Source: Futiania mangrovi
Lineage (GTDB): Bacteria > Pseudomonadota > Alphaproteobacteria > Futianiales > Futianiaceae
Reading direction: 5' to 3'
Assembly: GCF_024158125.1 (NCBI RefSeq)
Contig: NZ_JAMZFT010000002.1
Coordinates: 310,001 to 374,000 of the forward strand
DNA: 64,000 nt
Positions 8,045 to 20,233 of this stretch are shown here, one piece after another (positions within the stretch are counted from its first letter, which is position 1; each line of letters opens with the position of its first letter). Made by a program: the position numbers and the translations under genes. Below the pieces are notes generated by a model. It was given only the letters and a program-made list of their open reading frames with translations, ran no database searches and had not been told where the DNA came from.

Positions 8045-9706
8045 ATGGCACCCACGGCAGTTGGCGCAAACAGGCTGGAGCTGTTGCAGATCGCGGACGC
8101 GGTCGCGCGCGAGAAATCGATCGACCGCGAAATCGTGCTCGAGGCCATGGAAGAGGCCATCCAGCGCGCCGCCCGGTCCCGCTATGGTGCCGAGCACACG
8201 ATCAAGGCGACGATCGACCGGCGCAACGGCAACATCGAGCTGTCGCGCCTGCGCGAGGTCGTGGAGAAGGTGGAGAACGACGCCACCGAGATCGACCTCG
8301 TCTCGGCCCAGCGCCGCAACCCGGCCGCCATCGTCGGCGACTTCATCGCGGAGCCGCTGCCCCCCATCGACTTCGGCCGCATCGCGGCGCAGACCGCCAA
8401 GCAGGTCATCGTCCAGAAGGTCCGCGACGCCGAGCGCGAGCGCCAGTACGACGAGTACAAGGACCGCATCGGCGAGATCGTGAACGGCCAGGTCAAGCGG
8501 GTCGAGTACGGCAACGTCATCGTCGACCTCGGCCGCGGCGAGGGCATCGTGCGCCGGGACGAGATGATCCCGCGCGAGCTTTACAAGACCGGCGACCGGA
8601 TCCGCGCCTATGTCTACGACGTGCGGCGCGAGGCGCGCGGGCCGCAGATCTTCCTGTCGCGCACGCGGCCGGAATTCATGGGCAAGCTGTTCGCCATGGA
8701 GGTGCCGGAGATCTACGACGGCATCATCACGATCATGGGCGTCGCGCGCGACCCGGGCAGCCGCGCCAAGATCGCGGTGGTCTCGCGCGACAGCTCGATC
8801 GATCCCGTCGGCGCCTGCGTCGGCATGCGCGGCAGCCGCGTGCAGGCCGTGGTGCAGGAGCTTCAGGGCGAGCGCATCGACATCATCCCCTGGTCGCCCG
8901 ACGCCGCCACCTTCGTCGTGAACGCACTGGCGCCCGCCGAGGTTGCCAAGGTGGTGCTCGACGAGGACGCGGGCCGCATCGAGGTCGTGGTGCCGGACGA
9001 GCAGCTCTCCCTCGCCATCGGCCGGCGCGGCCAGAACGTCCGCCTCGCCTCGCAGCTGACCGGCTGGGAAATCGACATCCTGACCGAGGCCGAGGAGTCG
9101 GAGCGCCGCCAGAAGGAATTCGCCGAGCGTACCGATCTCTTCGTCGAGGCGCTCGATGTGGACGAGACCATCGGCCAGCTGCTCGCGGCGGAGGGCTTCA
9201 CCTCGGCCGAGGAGGTTGCCTATGTCGACCTCGACGAGCTGACCGCCATCGACGGTTTCGACGAGGAGACCGCCGAGGCCCTGCAGGAGCGCGCGCGCGA
9301 CTATCTCGCCCGCCGCGACGCCGAGCTGGAGGCGCGGCGCAAGGAGCTGGGCGTCAGCGACGACCTGGCCTCGCTTCCCGGCCTGACCGCCGGGATGCTG
9401 GTGGCGCTGGGCGAGGACGGCATCAAGACGGTAGAGGACTTCGCCGGCCTGACCGCCGACGAGCTTGTGGGCGGCTGGGACGAGATCGGCGGCCAGCGCA
9501 CCCGCGTCGACGGCCTGCTGGAGAGCTTCGACCTCGACGCGACCGACGCCGAGAACCTGATCATCGAGGCGCGCGTGCGCATCGGCTGGATGACCGAGCA
9601 GGACGCTGCCGCCGCCCGCGGCGAGCCGGGGGACGAAGACCTCGGCGAGGACGGCGAAGACGACGGCGACGCGGCCGAAGACGCTGCGGAGGACACCACG
9701 GCTTGA
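8045..9706 (+). CDS. nusA: Transcription termination/antitermination factor NusA
   Basis: RNA-polymerase-associated elongation factor. It has an N-terminal RNAP-binding domain (to about residue 130), an S1 domain ([20 protein letters not shown]), two KH domains ([35 protein letters not shown]) and C-terminal helix-hairpin-helix repeats (about 360-520). The tail of roughly 35 residues is strongly acidic. The length is 553 aa. GGAG overlapping the rimP stop serves as ribosome site. The stop overlaps the next start as TTGA. Confidence 0.97.
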   Translation: MAPTAVGANRLELLQIADAVAREKSIDREIVLEAMEEAIQRAARSRYGAEHTIKATIDRRNGNIELSRLREVVEKVENDATEIDLVSAQRRNPAAIVGDFIAEPLPPIDFGRIAAQTAKQVIVQKVRDAERERQYDEYKDRIGEIVNGQVKRVEYGNVIVDLGRGEGIVRRDEMIPRELYKTGDRIRAYVYDVRREARGPQIFLSRTRPEFMGKLFAMEVPEIYDGIITIMGVARDPGSRAKIAVVSRDSSIDPVGACVGMRGSRVQAVVQELQGERIDIIPWSPDAATFVVNALAPAEVAKVVLDEDAGRIEVVVPDEQLSLAIGRRGQNVRLASQLTGWEIDILTEAEESERRQKEFAERTDLFVEALDVDETIGQLLAAEGFTSAEEVAYVDLDELTAIDGFDEETAEALQERARDYLARRDAELEARRKELGVSDDLASLPGLTAGMLVALGEDGIKTVEDFAGLTADELVGGWDEIGGQRTRVDGLLESFDLDATDAENLIIEARVRIGWMTEQDAAAARGEPGDEDLGEDGEDDGDAAEDAAEDTTA

Positions 9707-10356
9707 CCGCAGGCAGCACGACCCGGGCAGCCCGCCGGGCAGCGATGTTCGGCGGCGGCGGCGAGGAGGCCGGTACCTTCCGCCGGTGTATCGCAACCGG
9801 CGAGACCCGGCCGAAGGCGGAGATGATCCGCTTCGTGGCGGGGCCCGACGGAACAGTCGTGCCCGACCTGGCGGGCAAGCTTCCGGGCCGCGGCCTTTGG
9901 GTGACGGCCACGCGCGAGGCGGTCGGGCAGGCGGTGAAGCGCAAGGCGTTCGCCCGCGCTGCGAAGGCCCAGGTTTTGGCGCAGCCAGATCTCGCGGACC
10001 TCTGCGCCCGCCTCTTGCGTGAGCGCTGTCTCGCCCTGCTGGGCCAGGCGCGCGGTGCAGGTCTTGTCACGGCGGGCGCCGAACTGGTGTCCGCGCTTCT
10101 GTCCGGGCCGCAGGCCGGACGTGTGGCGCTCGTCTTCCATGCCGCCGACGGCGCGGAGGACGGATTGCGCAAGATTGCCGGGAAGGCGCGCGGGGTGCCC
10201 CTGCTGCGCGTTTTTACCGCGGAGGAATTGGGTTTGGCATTGGGGCGGGAAAGTGTGGTACATGCTGCGCTCATCCGGGGCGGCCTGACTGACAGGCTCC
10301 TGACGGAAGCGCGGCGTTATGCGGGTTTTACGGCCCCCGCGCCCGAAGGTCGGTAG
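9703..10356 (+). CDS. YlxR-L7Ae fusion RNA-binding protein
   Basis: The N-terminal 100 residues are a YlxR/DUF448 domain (RRCIATGETRPKAEMIRFVAG, here split; LPGRGLWVTA). The C-terminal half resembles an L7Ae/L30e-like fold (LVTAGAELVSALLSG, then GVPLLRVFTAEELGLALGRE). The two-domain form is the usual alphaproteobacterial version of the gene between nusA and infB. The role is RNA binding, probably in translation; the exact target is unknown. The TTG start at 9703 overlaps the nusA stop. ATG 9745 is an alternative that would remove 14 residues. Confidence 0.85.
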   Translation: MTAGSTTRAARRAAMFGGGGEEAGTFRRCIATGETRPKAEMIRFVAGPDGTVVPDLAGKLPGRGLWVTATREAVGQAVKRKAFARAAKAQVLAQPDLADLCARLLRERCLALLGQARGAGLVTAGAELVSALLSGPQAGRVALVFHAADGAEDGLRKIAGKARGVPLLRVFTAEELGLALGRESVVHAALIRGGLTDRLLTEARRYAGFTAPAPEGR

Positions 10357-10386
10357 AAGTTCCGGACGAAAGCCAAGACGAGCGGT

Positions 10387-12990
10387 ATGAGCGAAACGAA
10401 CAACACAGGCGACAAGACGCAGGGCGCTGAGGGTCGCAAGACCTTGAGCCTGAAGCGCGGCGTGGAAACCGGACAGGTGCGCCAGAGCTTCTCTCATGGC
10501 CGGACCAAGGCGGTCGTGGTCGAGAAGAAGCGCAAGCGGATCGTGCCGGGCGAGGCGCCTGCCAAGACGGTCGAGCCGCAGCCCCGCGTGTCTGAACCGA
10601 AGGTGGCCAAGCCGGCCCCCCGCGGCGAGGCAAGCCGTCCGGCCCCGAAGCCGTCGGGCGGGATGGTGCTGCCCACCCTGACCGAGCAGGAGCGCGAGGC
10701 GCGCGCGAAGGCGCTGCAATCCGCGCGCTCCGCCGAGGAGGAGGCCCGGCGCCGTGCCGCCGAGGAGGCGAAGCGCCGCGCCGCCGAGGAAGAACGCCAG
10801 CGCCGCGAGCGCGAGGAGGCCGAAGCCCGCCGCCGGGACGAGGAAACCCGCCGCGCGGCCGAGGAAGAGAGCAAGCGCAAGGCAGCCGAAGACGCCGATC
10901 GCCGGACCGAGCAGGCGGCCCAGCCGTCCACGCCCGAACCGGCGCAGGAAGCCCCTGCCCCGGCGGCGAAGCCTGTGGCCCGCGCGCCGCTGCCGCCGCG
11001 TGCCCGCACCGCCGCCGAGGAGGAGGAGGAGCTTCGCCGCGGACGCGGGAAGGCCGTCGTGAAATCCGCGACACCTGCCGTGCGCAAGGCCGACGGCAAG
11101 GGCCGCCCGCGCAAGCTGACGCTCGCCAACGCCTTCGAGTCCGACGATGAGCGGGTGCGCTCGCTTGCGTCCTTCCGCCGCCAGCGGGAGCGGGAGAGGC
11201 GTGCCCACCGGGAGCTTCTGGAAAGCCGCCAGAAGATCACGCGCGAGGTCGTGCTGCCGGACGCCATCACCGTCCAGGAACTTGCAAACCGGATGGCCGA
11301 ACGCGGCGCGGACGTGGTGAAGGAGCTGATGAAGCTCGGCATCATGGCGACGATCAACCAGACGATCGACGCCGACACCGCCGAGGTCGTGATCGGGCAG
11401 TTCGGCCACGCCGTGAAGCGCGTGTCCGAAGCCGACGTCGAGATCGGCTTCAAGAGCCCGGATGACAAGGCCGAGGACACGAAGCCGCGGCCGCCCATCG
11501 TCACCGTGATGGGCCATGTCGACCACGGCAAGACCTCGCTGCTCGACGCACTGCGCTCCACCGACGTCGTCTCCGGCGAGGCCGGCGGGATCACCCAGCA
11601 TATCGGCGCCTACCAGGTCCGGCTGGAGTCGGGCGACCGCATCACCTTCATCGACACGCCGGGCCACGCCGCATTCACCGCGATGCGGGCGCGCGGTGCA
11701 AAGGTCACGGACATCGTCGTCCTGGTGGTCGCGGCCGACGACGGTGTCATGCCCCAGACGATCGAGGCGATCTCGCACGCCAAGGCCGCGAATGTTCCGA
11801 TCATCGTGGCGATCAACAAGATCGACAAGCCGGGCGCCGATCCGAACCGCGTGCGCACCGAACTGCTGAGCCACGAGATCGTCGTGGAGAGCATGGGCGG
11901 CGACACGCTGGAGGTCGAGGTTTCGGCCCTCAAGCGGATGAACCTCGACAAGCTCATCGACGCGATCATCCTGCAGAGCGAGGTTCTGGAGCTGAAGGCG
12001 AACCCCGACCGCGATGCCGAGGGCGTCGTGATCGAGGCGCAGCTCGACAAGGGCCGCGGCGCGGTCGGCACCATGCTTGTTCAGCGCGGCACGCTGCGCG
12101 TCGGCGACATCGTCGTGGCGGGTGCCCACTGGGGCAAGGTCCGCGCCATGGAGAACGAGCGGGGAGAGCGCGTCGACGAAGCCGGACCGTCCGTGCCGGT
12201 TGCGATCCTCGGCCTCTCGGGCGCGCCGGATGCCGGTGACGAGTTCGCCGTGGTGGAGAACGAATCCCGCGCCCGCGAGATCGTCGACTACCGCCAGCGC
12301 AAGCTGCGCGAGACGCAGGCGGCTCCGGTCATTCGGTCGCTCGACCAGATGATGTCGCAGCTCAAGGAAGGCGAACGCAAGGAGGTCCCGATCGTCCTCA
12401 AAGCCGACGTGCAAGGCTCGGTCGAGGCGATCCAGGGCGCGCTGGAGAAGATGTCCACCGACGAGGTTGCGGTGCGCGTCCTGCACGGCGGCGTCGGCGG
12501 CATCACCGAAAGCGACGTCACGCTTGCCGAGGCATCGAACGCCGTCGTCATCGGCTTCAACGTCCGTGCCAACAAGCAGGCGCGCGACCTGGCGGAACGG
12601 AACAAGACCGAGATCCGCTACTACTCGGTCATCTACGACCTGGTGGACGATCTCAAGGCCGCGCTCGAGGGCCTGCTGGAGCCGGAACTGCGCGAGACGT
12701 TCCTTGGCAATGCGGAGATCCTCGAGGTCTTCAACATCACCAAGGTCGGCAAGGTCGCGGGCTGCCGCATGACCGAGGGCGTCGCCCGCCGCGACGCCAA
12801 GGTCCGACTGATCCGCGACAACGTGGTGATCCACGAGGGCACGCTGTCCACGCTGAAGCGGTTCAAGGACGAGGTGAAGGAGGTCCACGCCGGGCAGGAG
12901 TGCGGCATGGCCTTCCAGAACTACCAGGACATCCAGCCGGGCGACGTCATCGAGATCTTCGACGTGCAGAAGATCAAGCGGACGCTGTAA
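10387..12990 (+). CDS. infB: Translation initiation factor IF-2
   Basis: GTPase that brings initiator tRNA to the 30S subunit. The first 280 residues are an alphaproteobacterial IF-2 N-terminus: a basic start, then a long Glu/Arg/Ala-rich charged helix (about 95-180). The IF2_N domain ([20 protein letters not shown]) follows. The GTPase domain carries G1 GHVDHGKTS (about 374-382), G3 DTPGHAAF and G4 NKID. Domains II-IV run to the end. The length, 867 aa, is normal. The ribosome site before ATG 10387 is weak. Confidence 0.97.
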   Translation: MSETNNTGDKTQGAEGRKTLSLKRGVETGQVRQSFSHGRTKAVVVEKKRKRIVPGEAPAKTVEPQPRVSEPKVAKPAPRGEASRPAPKPSGGMVLPTLTEQEREARAKALQSARSAEEEARRRAAEEAKRRAAEEERQRREREEAEARRRDEETRRAAEEESKRKAAEDADRRTEQAAQPSTPEPAQEAPAPAAKPVARAPLPPRARTAAEEEEELRRGRGKAVVKSATPAVRKADGKGRPRKLTLANAFESDDERVRSLASFRRQRERERRAHRELLESRQKITREVVLPDAITVQELANRMAERGADVVKELMKLGIMATINQTIDADTAEVVIGQFGHAVKRVSEADVEIGFKSPDDKAEDTKPRPPIVTVMGHVDHGKTSLLDALRSTDVVSGEAGGITQHIGAYQVRLESGDRITFIDTPGHAAFTAMRARGAKVTDIVVLVVAADDGVMPQTIEAISHAKAANVPIIVAINKIDKPGADPNRVRTELLSHEIVVESMGGDTLEVEVSALKRMNLDKLIDAIILQSEVLELKANPDRDAEGVVIEAQLDKGRGAVGTMLVQRGTLRVGDIVVAGAHWGKVRAMENERGERVDEAGPSVPVAILGLSGAPDAGDEFAVVENESRAREIVDYRQRKLRETQAAPVIRSLDQMMSQLKEGERKEVPIVLKADVQGSVEAIQGALEKMSTDEVAVRVLHGGVGGITESDVTLAEASNAVVIGFNVRANKQARDLAERNKTEIRYYSVIYDLVDDLKAALEGLLEPELRETFLGNAEILEVFNITKVGKVAGCRMTEGVARRDAKVRLIRDNVVIHEGTLSTLKRFKDEVKEVHAGQECGMAFQNYQDIQPGDVIEIFDVQKIKRTL

Positions 12991-13006
12991 GCCCGCCGAT
13001 GGAACC

Positions 13007-13050
13007 GGGGACGGTCCCGCGAACCGCACACTGCGGGCGGGGCCGTCTCC
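13007..13050 (+). repeat. Hairpin between infB and rbfA
   Basis: GGGGACGG pairs with CCGTCTCC (one G-T), and CCCGC pairs with GCGGG inside it, around a 12-base loop. The absence of a T-run argues against termination. It may mark an RNA-processing or partial-termination point inside the operon. Confidence 0.35.
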
Positions 13051-13069
13051 ATTTCGGGACCCGACCGAC

Positions 13070-13516
13070 ATGAGCCGTCATCACCGCAAGTCCTCCGAAG
13101 GGCCGTCGCAGCGGCAGTTGCGCGTGGGCGAACTCGTCCGCCGCACGATCGCCGACCTGCTGATGCGGGGCGAGATCCACGACCCCGACCTCACCGGCCT
13201 CACGCTCACAATCACCGAGGTGCGCACCAGCCCGGACCTCAAGCATGCGACCGTGTTCTTCGCACCGCTCGGTGCCGATGCCGCGGGCATGGCGGCGGCG
13301 GGCCGGGCACTGAAGCGCGCGGCGGGGCAGATCCGCACGCGCCTCGCGCGCGAGATGCGCCTCAAGTACGCGATCGAACTGCATTTCGAACCCGACACCT
13401 CGTTCGAAACCGCCTCCCACATCGACCAGATCCTGCGCTCCGAAAAGGTACGCCGCGACATCGGCGATCGCGGCGGCCCACGGGGCACGGGGGACGCGCG
13501 GGACGAGGACGTCTGA
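13070..13516 (+). CDS. rbfA: Ribosome-binding factor A
   Basis: Binds immature 30S subunits near the 5' helix of 16S rRNA and helps cold adaptation. The KH-like fold motifs RQLRVGELVRRTIADLLMRG and EVRTSPDLKHATVFF are clear. The C-terminal half has LKYAIELHFEPDTSFE. It is 148 aa, with a charged Gly/Arg/Asp tail after about residue 128. The truB start follows the stop by three bases, so the two are likely coupled. Confidence 0.95.
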   Translation: MSRHHRKSSEGPSQRQLRVGELVRRTIADLLMRGEIHDPDLTGLTLTITEVRTSPDLKHATVFFAPLGADAAGMAAAGRALKRAAGQIRTRLAREMRLKYAIELHFEPDTSFETASHIDQILRSEKVRRDIGDRGGPRGTGDARDEDV

Positions 13517-13519
13517 ACC

Positions 13520-14449
13520 ATGGGCCGCAAGCGCAACAGGGGCCGGCCGGTTCATGGCTGGATCGTGCTCGACAAGCCGCTCGGCATGACGTCCACGCAG
13601 GCCGTGGCCAAGGTCCGCAACCTGTTCGACGCGGCCAAGGCGGGTCATGCCGGCACGCTCGACCCGCTGGCGACCGGCCTGCTTCCCATCGCACTGGGCG
13701 AGGCGACCAAGACCGTGCCCTATGTGATGGAGGGCGAGAAGGCCTACCGCTTCACCCTCCGCTTCGGTATCGCGACGAACACCGACGACGCAGAGGGCAA
13801 GACGGTCGCCACCTCGGACGCACGCCCCACCGATGCGGAGATCCGCTCGGCCCTGCCCGCCTTCACGGGTGAGATCCTGCAGCGCCCGCCCGCCTTTTCC
13901 GCGATCAAGGTCGAGGGCGAGCGCGCCTACGACCTCGCACGCGACGGCGAGGAGGTGGTGCTGGAAGCCCGGCCGGTCGAGATCGACGCCCTGACCCTGG
14001 TGGACCGACCCGACCCCGATCACGCGGTTCTGGAGGTCACCTGCGGCAAGGGCACCTATGTCCGCGCGCTCGCCCGCGATCTGGGCGCGGCGCTCGGCAC
14101 CTGCGCCCATGTCGTCGCCTTGCGCCGCACCCGCGTCGCGCCGTTCGGCGAGGAGGACGCGATTTCGCTGGATTCGCTGGAACAACTGGGCCATAAGGGC
14201 GCCGGTCCGGAGGGGGGGTCCCTCTCCGGCGCATTGCTGCCGCTCGAGACCGCGCTGGACGACATCCCGGCGCTGGCCTTGGCCGGCAGGCTGGCCGAGC
14301 TTGTGGGACACGGGCAGGCCATCAGCGTCGCGGGCTACGATCCGGCCGAAGAGATCGACGCGCTGGCATTGGCGGACGGTCGTCCGCTCGCGCTGGGCGT
14401 GATCGCGGGAGGCCGGTTCCATCCGCGTCGCATCCTGAACCTGGGCTGA
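13520..14449 (+). CDS. truB: tRNA pseudouridine-55 synthase
   Basis: Makes pseudouridine at position 55 in the T-loop of tRNA. Motif I ([17 protein letters not shown]) and motif II with the catalytic aspartate ([20 protein letters not shown]) are intact. The [20 protein letters not shown] block and a C-terminal PUA-like domain follow. It is 309 aa. The ribosome site is poor, consistent with coupling to rbfA. Confidence 0.96.
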   Translation: MGRKRNRGRPVHGWIVLDKPLGMTSTQAVAKVRNLFDAAKAGHAGTLDPLATGLLPIALGEATKTVPYVMEGEKAYRFTLRFGIATNTDDAEGKTVATSDARPTDAEIRSALPAFTGEILQRPPAFSAIKVEGERAYDLARDGEEVVLEARPVEIDALTLVDRPDPDHAVLEVTCGKGTYVRALARDLGAALGTCAHVVALRRTRVAPFGEEDAISLDSLEQLGHKGAGPEGGSLSGALLPLETALDDIPALALAGRLAELVGHGQAISVAGYDPAEEIDALALADGRPLALGVIAGGRFHPRRILNLG

Positions 14450-14488
14450 CCCCTCGCGGGCAGCCCTTCGAACGAGAGGACAGTACCG

Positions 14489-14758
14489 ATGTCGATCACT
14501 GCGGAGCGCAAGACCGCGCTCATCCAGGAATTCGCCAAGGGCACCGGCGACACCGGCTCGCCCGAAGTGCAGGTCGCGATCCTGACCGAGCGGATCAACA
14601 ACCTCACCGACCACTTCAAGACCCACGCCAAGGACAATCACTCCCGGCGCGGCCTTCTGAAGATGGTCAGCCAGCGCCGCCGTCTGCTTGATTACCTCAA
14701 GCGCAAGGACGTGCAGCGTTATACCGATATCATCCAGCGTCTCGGCCTGCGCCGCTGA
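14489..14758 (+). CDS. rpsO: 30S ribosomal protein S15
   Basis: An 89-aa primary rRNA-binding protein of the small subunit. The conserved stretches [18 protein letters not shown] and [20 protein letters not shown] are complete. A strong ribosome site (GAGAGGA) lies 8 bases upstream. It sits between truB and pnp as in most proteobacteria. Confidence 0.98.
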   Translation: MSITAERKTALIQEFAKGTGDTGSPEVQVAILTERINNLTDHFKTHAKDNHSRRGLLKMVSQRRRLLDYLKRKDVQRYTDIIQRLGLRR

Positions 14759-14813
14759 TGCCGGTCCCGCCGCCCGCCGTGCCTCGCACTCCCGGGCGGC
14801 CGATCCGGACGCT

Positions 14814-14854
14814 AGCCCCCCTGGACGGGTCGTCCCGTCCTTGCCGGGGCTTTC
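14814..14854 (+). terminator. Terminator-like hairpin after rpsO
   Basis: GGACGGG and CCCGTCC form a perfect inner stem with loop TCGT. Outer arms AGCCCC and GGGGCT extend it, and TTTC follows. A second hairpin (CCGCCGCG with CGCGGCGG, 14865-14893, then CTTTCC) is just downstream. Together they should reduce read-through between rpsO and pnp. Confidence 0.45.
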
Positions 14855-15017
14855 GTCGTTTCCGCCGCGCCGCATGAGGTGACGCGGCGGCTTTCCGGGC
14901 GACAGGGGCGCAATGATGCGTCCGGCCCGGCCTCACCGATGGCGGTCGTCCAACCTGTTCGGCCGCCGGATTGACGAGGGTGCCTGCAATCCGGCGGGCG
15001 CCATGGGAAGGACAGAC

Positions 15018-17150
<2,133 letters not shown>

Positions 17151-17160
17151 CGTCTGCACC

Positions 17161-17188
17161 CGGCCACCGGCCCTCGGGCCGGTGGCCG
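17161..17188. repeat. Perfect hairpin directly after pnp
   Basis: CGGCCACCGGCCC and GGGCCGGTGGCCG pair over 13 bp around a two-base TC centre. There is no T-run, so on its own it should pause polymerase or protect the 3' end. The real terminator follows 15 bases later. Confidence 0.5.
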
Positions 17189-17202
17189 CACTCCACAACG
17201 CC

Positions 17203-17229
17203 AAAGGGGACCCTCGCGGGTCCCCTTTT
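17203..17229 (+). terminator. Rho-independent terminator of the pnp operon
   Basis: AAAGGGGACCC and GGGTCCCCTTT pair around TCGC and run into TTTTC. The A-run on the left also makes it usable for the opposing NYN gene, whose stop is about 50 bases away. Confidence 0.75.
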
Positions 17230-17281
17230 CAGTGTGTCGATGGTCGCGGCATGTATCGGTTCGCATCGTGCGAATGTAGTG

Positions 17282-17905
17282 TCATACCTGCGCGCGGCCG
17301 ACTGGCGGAGACGCCCCCATCGGCCAGCCTGCCGTCCGCACGAAGTCCGCGTGCCACGTCAGCTCCGGGGCAAGATGCGCGCCCGGCAACTGGATCAGCA
17401 CCACCTGGAGCCCGGCCTTTCTCACCAGCTTCATCGCGGGAATGCAGTCGGTATCAGCGCTTACGAGGATAATTCTTTCGACGCTGCGCTCGTAGGCGAA
17501 GGAGGCCATGTCGAGGCCGATGCGCATGTCGACGCCCTTCTGCTCGAAATCGGGCTTGAAGTCCTGATCTGTCAGAGGACGCCCCTCACTGCCCCGTTGC
17601 GCCCGTCTTTTCGGCTTGAAACCACGGAACTTCAGGTCGCCACGCCGAACCGCAAAGAGGTCGAATCCAGCGATCTCCTTCAGCCAGGCATCCGAAGCAT
17701 TGAATTCGTGCCTGTTTCCGGAAATTGGAAGTGGCACCGATCCGCGATAGGGAGCGCAGTCGTAATAGAGTACGCGGAACAGCACTTCCCGGTCGGCGGT
17801 CAAACCGTAGGAAAATCCACGCACGAACTCAGGGTCGTAGCCCTGTCCATCCTTTCGCGCAGCAACGCGAAGATGTCCACCGTCGATCAAAACTGCCGTT
17901 TTCAT
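17282..17905 (-). CDS. NYN-domain (PIN-like) putative ribonuclease
   Basis: A 207-aa protein of the NYN/LabA-DUF88 superfamily, whose members are PIN-like metal-dependent nucleases. The visible acidic positions are Asp8 in AVLIDGGHLR, the central KGVDMRIGLDMASFA and the later VSADTDCIPAMKLVRKAGL. These are the expected metal-binding clusters. There is no signal peptide. Codon use is less GC-biased than the neighbours, with several A/T-ending codons, which suggests later acquisition. It stands alone on the minus strand between two terminators. Its substrate is unknown; RNA is a guess from the family. Confidence 0.8.
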   Translation of the reverse strand: MKTAVLIDGGHLRVAARKDGQGYDPEFVRGFSYGLTADREVLFRVLYYDCAPYRGSVPLPISGNRHEFNASDAWLKEIAGFDLFAVRRGDLKFRGFKPKRRAQRGSEGRPLTDQDFKPDFEQKGVDMRIGLDMASFAYERSVERIILVSADTDCIPAMKLVRKAGLQVVLIQLPGAHLAPELTWHADFVRTAGWPMGASPPVGRAQV

Positions 17906-17917
17906 GACGCTACATGC

Positions 17918-17949
17918 TGAAAGGGCCGCAACACAGGTTGCAGCCCTTT
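17918..17949. terminator. Bidirectional terminator-like hairpin between fabI and the NYN gene
   Basis: GAAAGGG pairs with CCCTTTC and inner GCAAC pairs with GTTGC around ACAG. It lies downstream of fabI on the minus strand and in the leader of the NYN gene. T-runs are short on both sides. Confidence 0.45.
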
Positions 17950-17999
17950 CTACATAATGCTCGCCTACGAGCCTAGCGGAATGTAGCAGCGAATCTGAT

Positions 18000-18024
18000 C
18001 CCCTTGAGTCACAAAGTCAAGGGG
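18000..18024. repeat. Short inverted repeat after fabI
   Basis: CCCCTTGA and TCAAGGGG are separated by nine bases. It lies within 25 bases of the fabI stop on the minus strand and may add to the terminator at 17918-17949. Confidence 0.35.
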
Positions 18025-18047
18025 GAGTCAATCCCCAGGGCACCCCC

Positions 18048-18905
18048 TCACCCCCCGTTGGGTGCGCCCATGTCCGGGTCGACGAGGTCGCGCGGGTGCG
18101 GCATGCCGATGACGTTGAAGCCGGAGTCGACGAAGTGCACCTCGCCCGTGACACCCGCCGCGAGATCCGACAGCAGATAGAGCCCCGCGCCGCCCACGTC
18201 CTCCAGTTCGACCGTCCGGCGCAGCGGGCTGTGCCGCTTGTTGAAGCGGAAGACCGCGCGCGCATCCCCGATGGCGGAGCCCGCGAGTGTGCGCATCGGC
18301 CCGGCCGAGATCGCATTGACCCGGATCCCCTGCGGTCCCAGGTCGTTGGCGAGATAGCGCACCGACGCCTCCAGCGCAGCCTTCGCCACGCCCATGACGT
18401 TGTAGTTCGGCATCACCCGCTCCGCCCCCAGGTAGGTGAGCGTGATGAGTGCGCCGCCGTCCGTCATCAGGTCGGCCGCGCGCCGCGCGATGTCGGTGAA
18501 CGAAAAGCACGAGATGTCGAGCGTGCGCAGGAAGTTCTCGCGCGTCGTGTCGACATAGCGGCCCTTCAGCTCGTTCTTGTCCGAATAGGCGATGGCGTGG
18601 ACCAGGAAGTCGATCTTGCCCCATTCCGCCTTCAGCGCGGCGAAGACCTCGTCGAGGCTCTCCGGGTCGGAGACGTCCGCCGGCAGCGTCAGGCGCGCGC
18701 CCACCGTCTCGGCCAGCGGCGCGACGCGGCGGCCGAAGGCTTCGCCCTGGTAGGTGAAGGCAAGCTCGGCCCCGTGCGCGGCCAGCGCGCGCGCGATGCC
18801 CCATGCGATCGAATGGTCGTTTGCCACGCCCATCACCAGCCCGCGCTTGCCGGCCATGAGTGCGCCCGGCGCAGGCGCGCGCGGACCTTCGTTGGTGTCG
18901 TTCAT
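18048..18905 (-). CDS. fabI: Enoyl-[acyl-carrier-protein] reductase FabI
   Basis: NADH-dependent reductase for the last step of each fatty-acid elongation cycle. It is an SDR-fold enzyme with the FabI cofactor motif GLVMGVANDHSIAWGIA. The active site is Tyr158, Tyr168 and Lys175 in YLGAERVMPNYNVMGVAK. The length is 285 aa, slightly over E. coli because of a 20-residue N-terminal extension and a short Pro/Asp-rich tail. It is the third gene of a fabA-fabB-fabI minus-strand operon, 14 bases after fabB. Confidence 0.96.
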   Translation of the reverse strand: MNDTNEGPRAPAPGALMAGKRGLVMGVANDHSIAWGIARALAAHGAELAFTYQGEAFGRRVAPLAETVGARLTLPADVSDPESLDEVFAALKAEWGKIDFLVHAIAYSDKNELKGRYVDTTRENFLRTLDISCFSFTDIARRAADLMTDGGALITLTYLGAERVMPNYNVMGVAKAALEASVRYLANDLGPQGIRVNAISAGPMRTLAGSAIGDARAVFRFNKRHSPLRRTVELEDVGGAGLYLLSDLAAGVTGEVHFVDSGFNVIGMPHPRDLVDPDMGAPNGG

Positions 18906-18919
18906 TCGCAGGGTTCCCC

Positions 18920-20137
18920 TCAGGCGATGAAACGCTGGAACACAAGGCTGCCGTTCGTGCCGCCGAACCCGAAGCTGTTCGACAGCGCCACATTGATCTC
19001 CGCCCCGTCCTGGCGGGTGCGGACGATCGGCATGTCGTCGAATTCCGGGTCGAGTTCGGTGATGTGCGCGCTTTCGCAGATGAACCCGTTCTGCATCATC
19101 AGCAGGGTGTAGATGGCTTCCTGCACCCCGGCCGCGCCCAGCGAATGGCCGGTGAGCGACTTGGTCGCGGAGATCGGCGGCACGGCTTTGCCGAAGACCT
19201 GGCGGATCGCCTCGATCTCCTTCAGGTCGCCGATCGGCGTGGAGGTCGCGTGCGGATTGATGTAGTCCACCTTTTCCTTCACGGTCGAGAGCGCCTGCTG
19301 CATGCAGCGCATCGCCCCCTCACCGGACGGCTGCACCATGTCGTGCCCGTCCGAGGTCGCGCCATACCCTACCACCTCGGCATAGATCTTAGCGCCGCGG
19401 GCCCTGGCGTGCTCCAGCTCCTCGAGCACCAGCGTGCCCGCACCGCCCGCGATCACGAAGCCGTCGCGCGTCTTGTCATAGGCGCGCGAGGCGGTCGCCG
19501 GCGTGTCGTTGTAGCGCGAGGACATCGCCCCCATGGCGTCGAACAGGACCGACAGCGTCCAGTCCAGCTCCTCGCCGCCGCCGGCGAACATGATGTCCTG
19601 CTTGCCCCACTGGATCAGCTCGGCCGCGTTGCCGATGCAATGGGTCGAGGTCGCACACGCCGAACTGATCGAATAGTTCACGCCCTTGATGTGGAACGGC
19701 ACGGCGAGCGTCGCCGAATTGGTGGACGACATCGCGGCCGGCACGGCGAACGGGCCGATCCGCTTGGGCCCCTTTTCCCGCGTGGTGTCGGCGGCGGCCA
19801 CGATGGTGCGGGTGGACGGCCCGCCCGATCCCATCACCAGGCCGGTGCGCGGATGGCTGATCTCGGCCTCCTCCAGGCCCGAATCGGCGATCGCCTGCTG
19901 CATGGCGACATAGTTCCATGCCGCCCCGTCGCCCATGAACCGCCGGACGCGGCGGTCGACCGCGGCGTCGAGGTCGAGTGTCGGCGCCCCGTGCACCTGG
20001 CAGCGGAACCCGTGCTCCGTATAGCTCGGCGCCGCGACGATGCCGGAGCGCGCCTCGCGCAGGCTCGCCACCACTTCCTGCACATTGTTGCCGATCGAGG
20101 AGACGATCCCCATGCCGGTTACGACGACACGTCTCAT
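18920..20137 (-). CDS. fabB: 3-oxoacyl-[acyl-carrier-protein] synthase I
   Basis: Condensing enzyme needed for elongation of unsaturated fatty acids made through FabA. The thiolase-fold triad is present: Cys161 in SSACATSTH, then histidines in [12 protein letters not shown] and [12 protein letters not shown]. The N-terminus [15 protein letters not shown] is typical. The length is 405 aa. Pairing with fabA supports FabB rather than FabF. Confidence 0.96.
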   Translation of the reverse strand: MRRVVVTGMGIVSSIGNNVQEVVASLREARSGIVAAPSYTEHGFRCQVHGAPTLDLDAAVDRRVRRFMGDGAAWNYVAMQQAIADSGLEEAEISHPRTGLVMGSGGPSTRTIVAAADTTREKGPKRIGPFAVPAAMSSTNSATLAVPFHIKGVNYSISSACATSTHCIGNAAELIQWGKQDIMFAGGGEELDWTLSVLFDAMGAMSSRYNDTPATASRAYDKTRDGFVIAGGAGTLVLEELEHARARGAKIYAEVVGYGATSDGHDMVQPSGEGAMRCMQQALSTVKEKVDYINPHATSTPIGDLKEIEAIRQVFGKAVPPISATKSLTGHSLGAAGVQEAIYTLLMMQNGFICESAHITELDPEFDDMPIVRTRQDGAEINVALSNSFGFGGTNGSLVFQRFIA

Positions 20138-20233
20138 GGTCCGCTGTCCCGTTCTCTGATCTGCTCTCTGAGCCGTTCCCGGGCCAGCGATCCGGCCCGA
20201 CTCCTGCCCGCTATCGGCCCGTATACCGCGCCC

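Noticed and set aside
9301-13071. Minus-strand reading frame of over 1200 codons opposite infB
   Set aside because: It has repetitive composition, no recognisable motif, and covers the entire IF-2 gene. It is a shadow frame.
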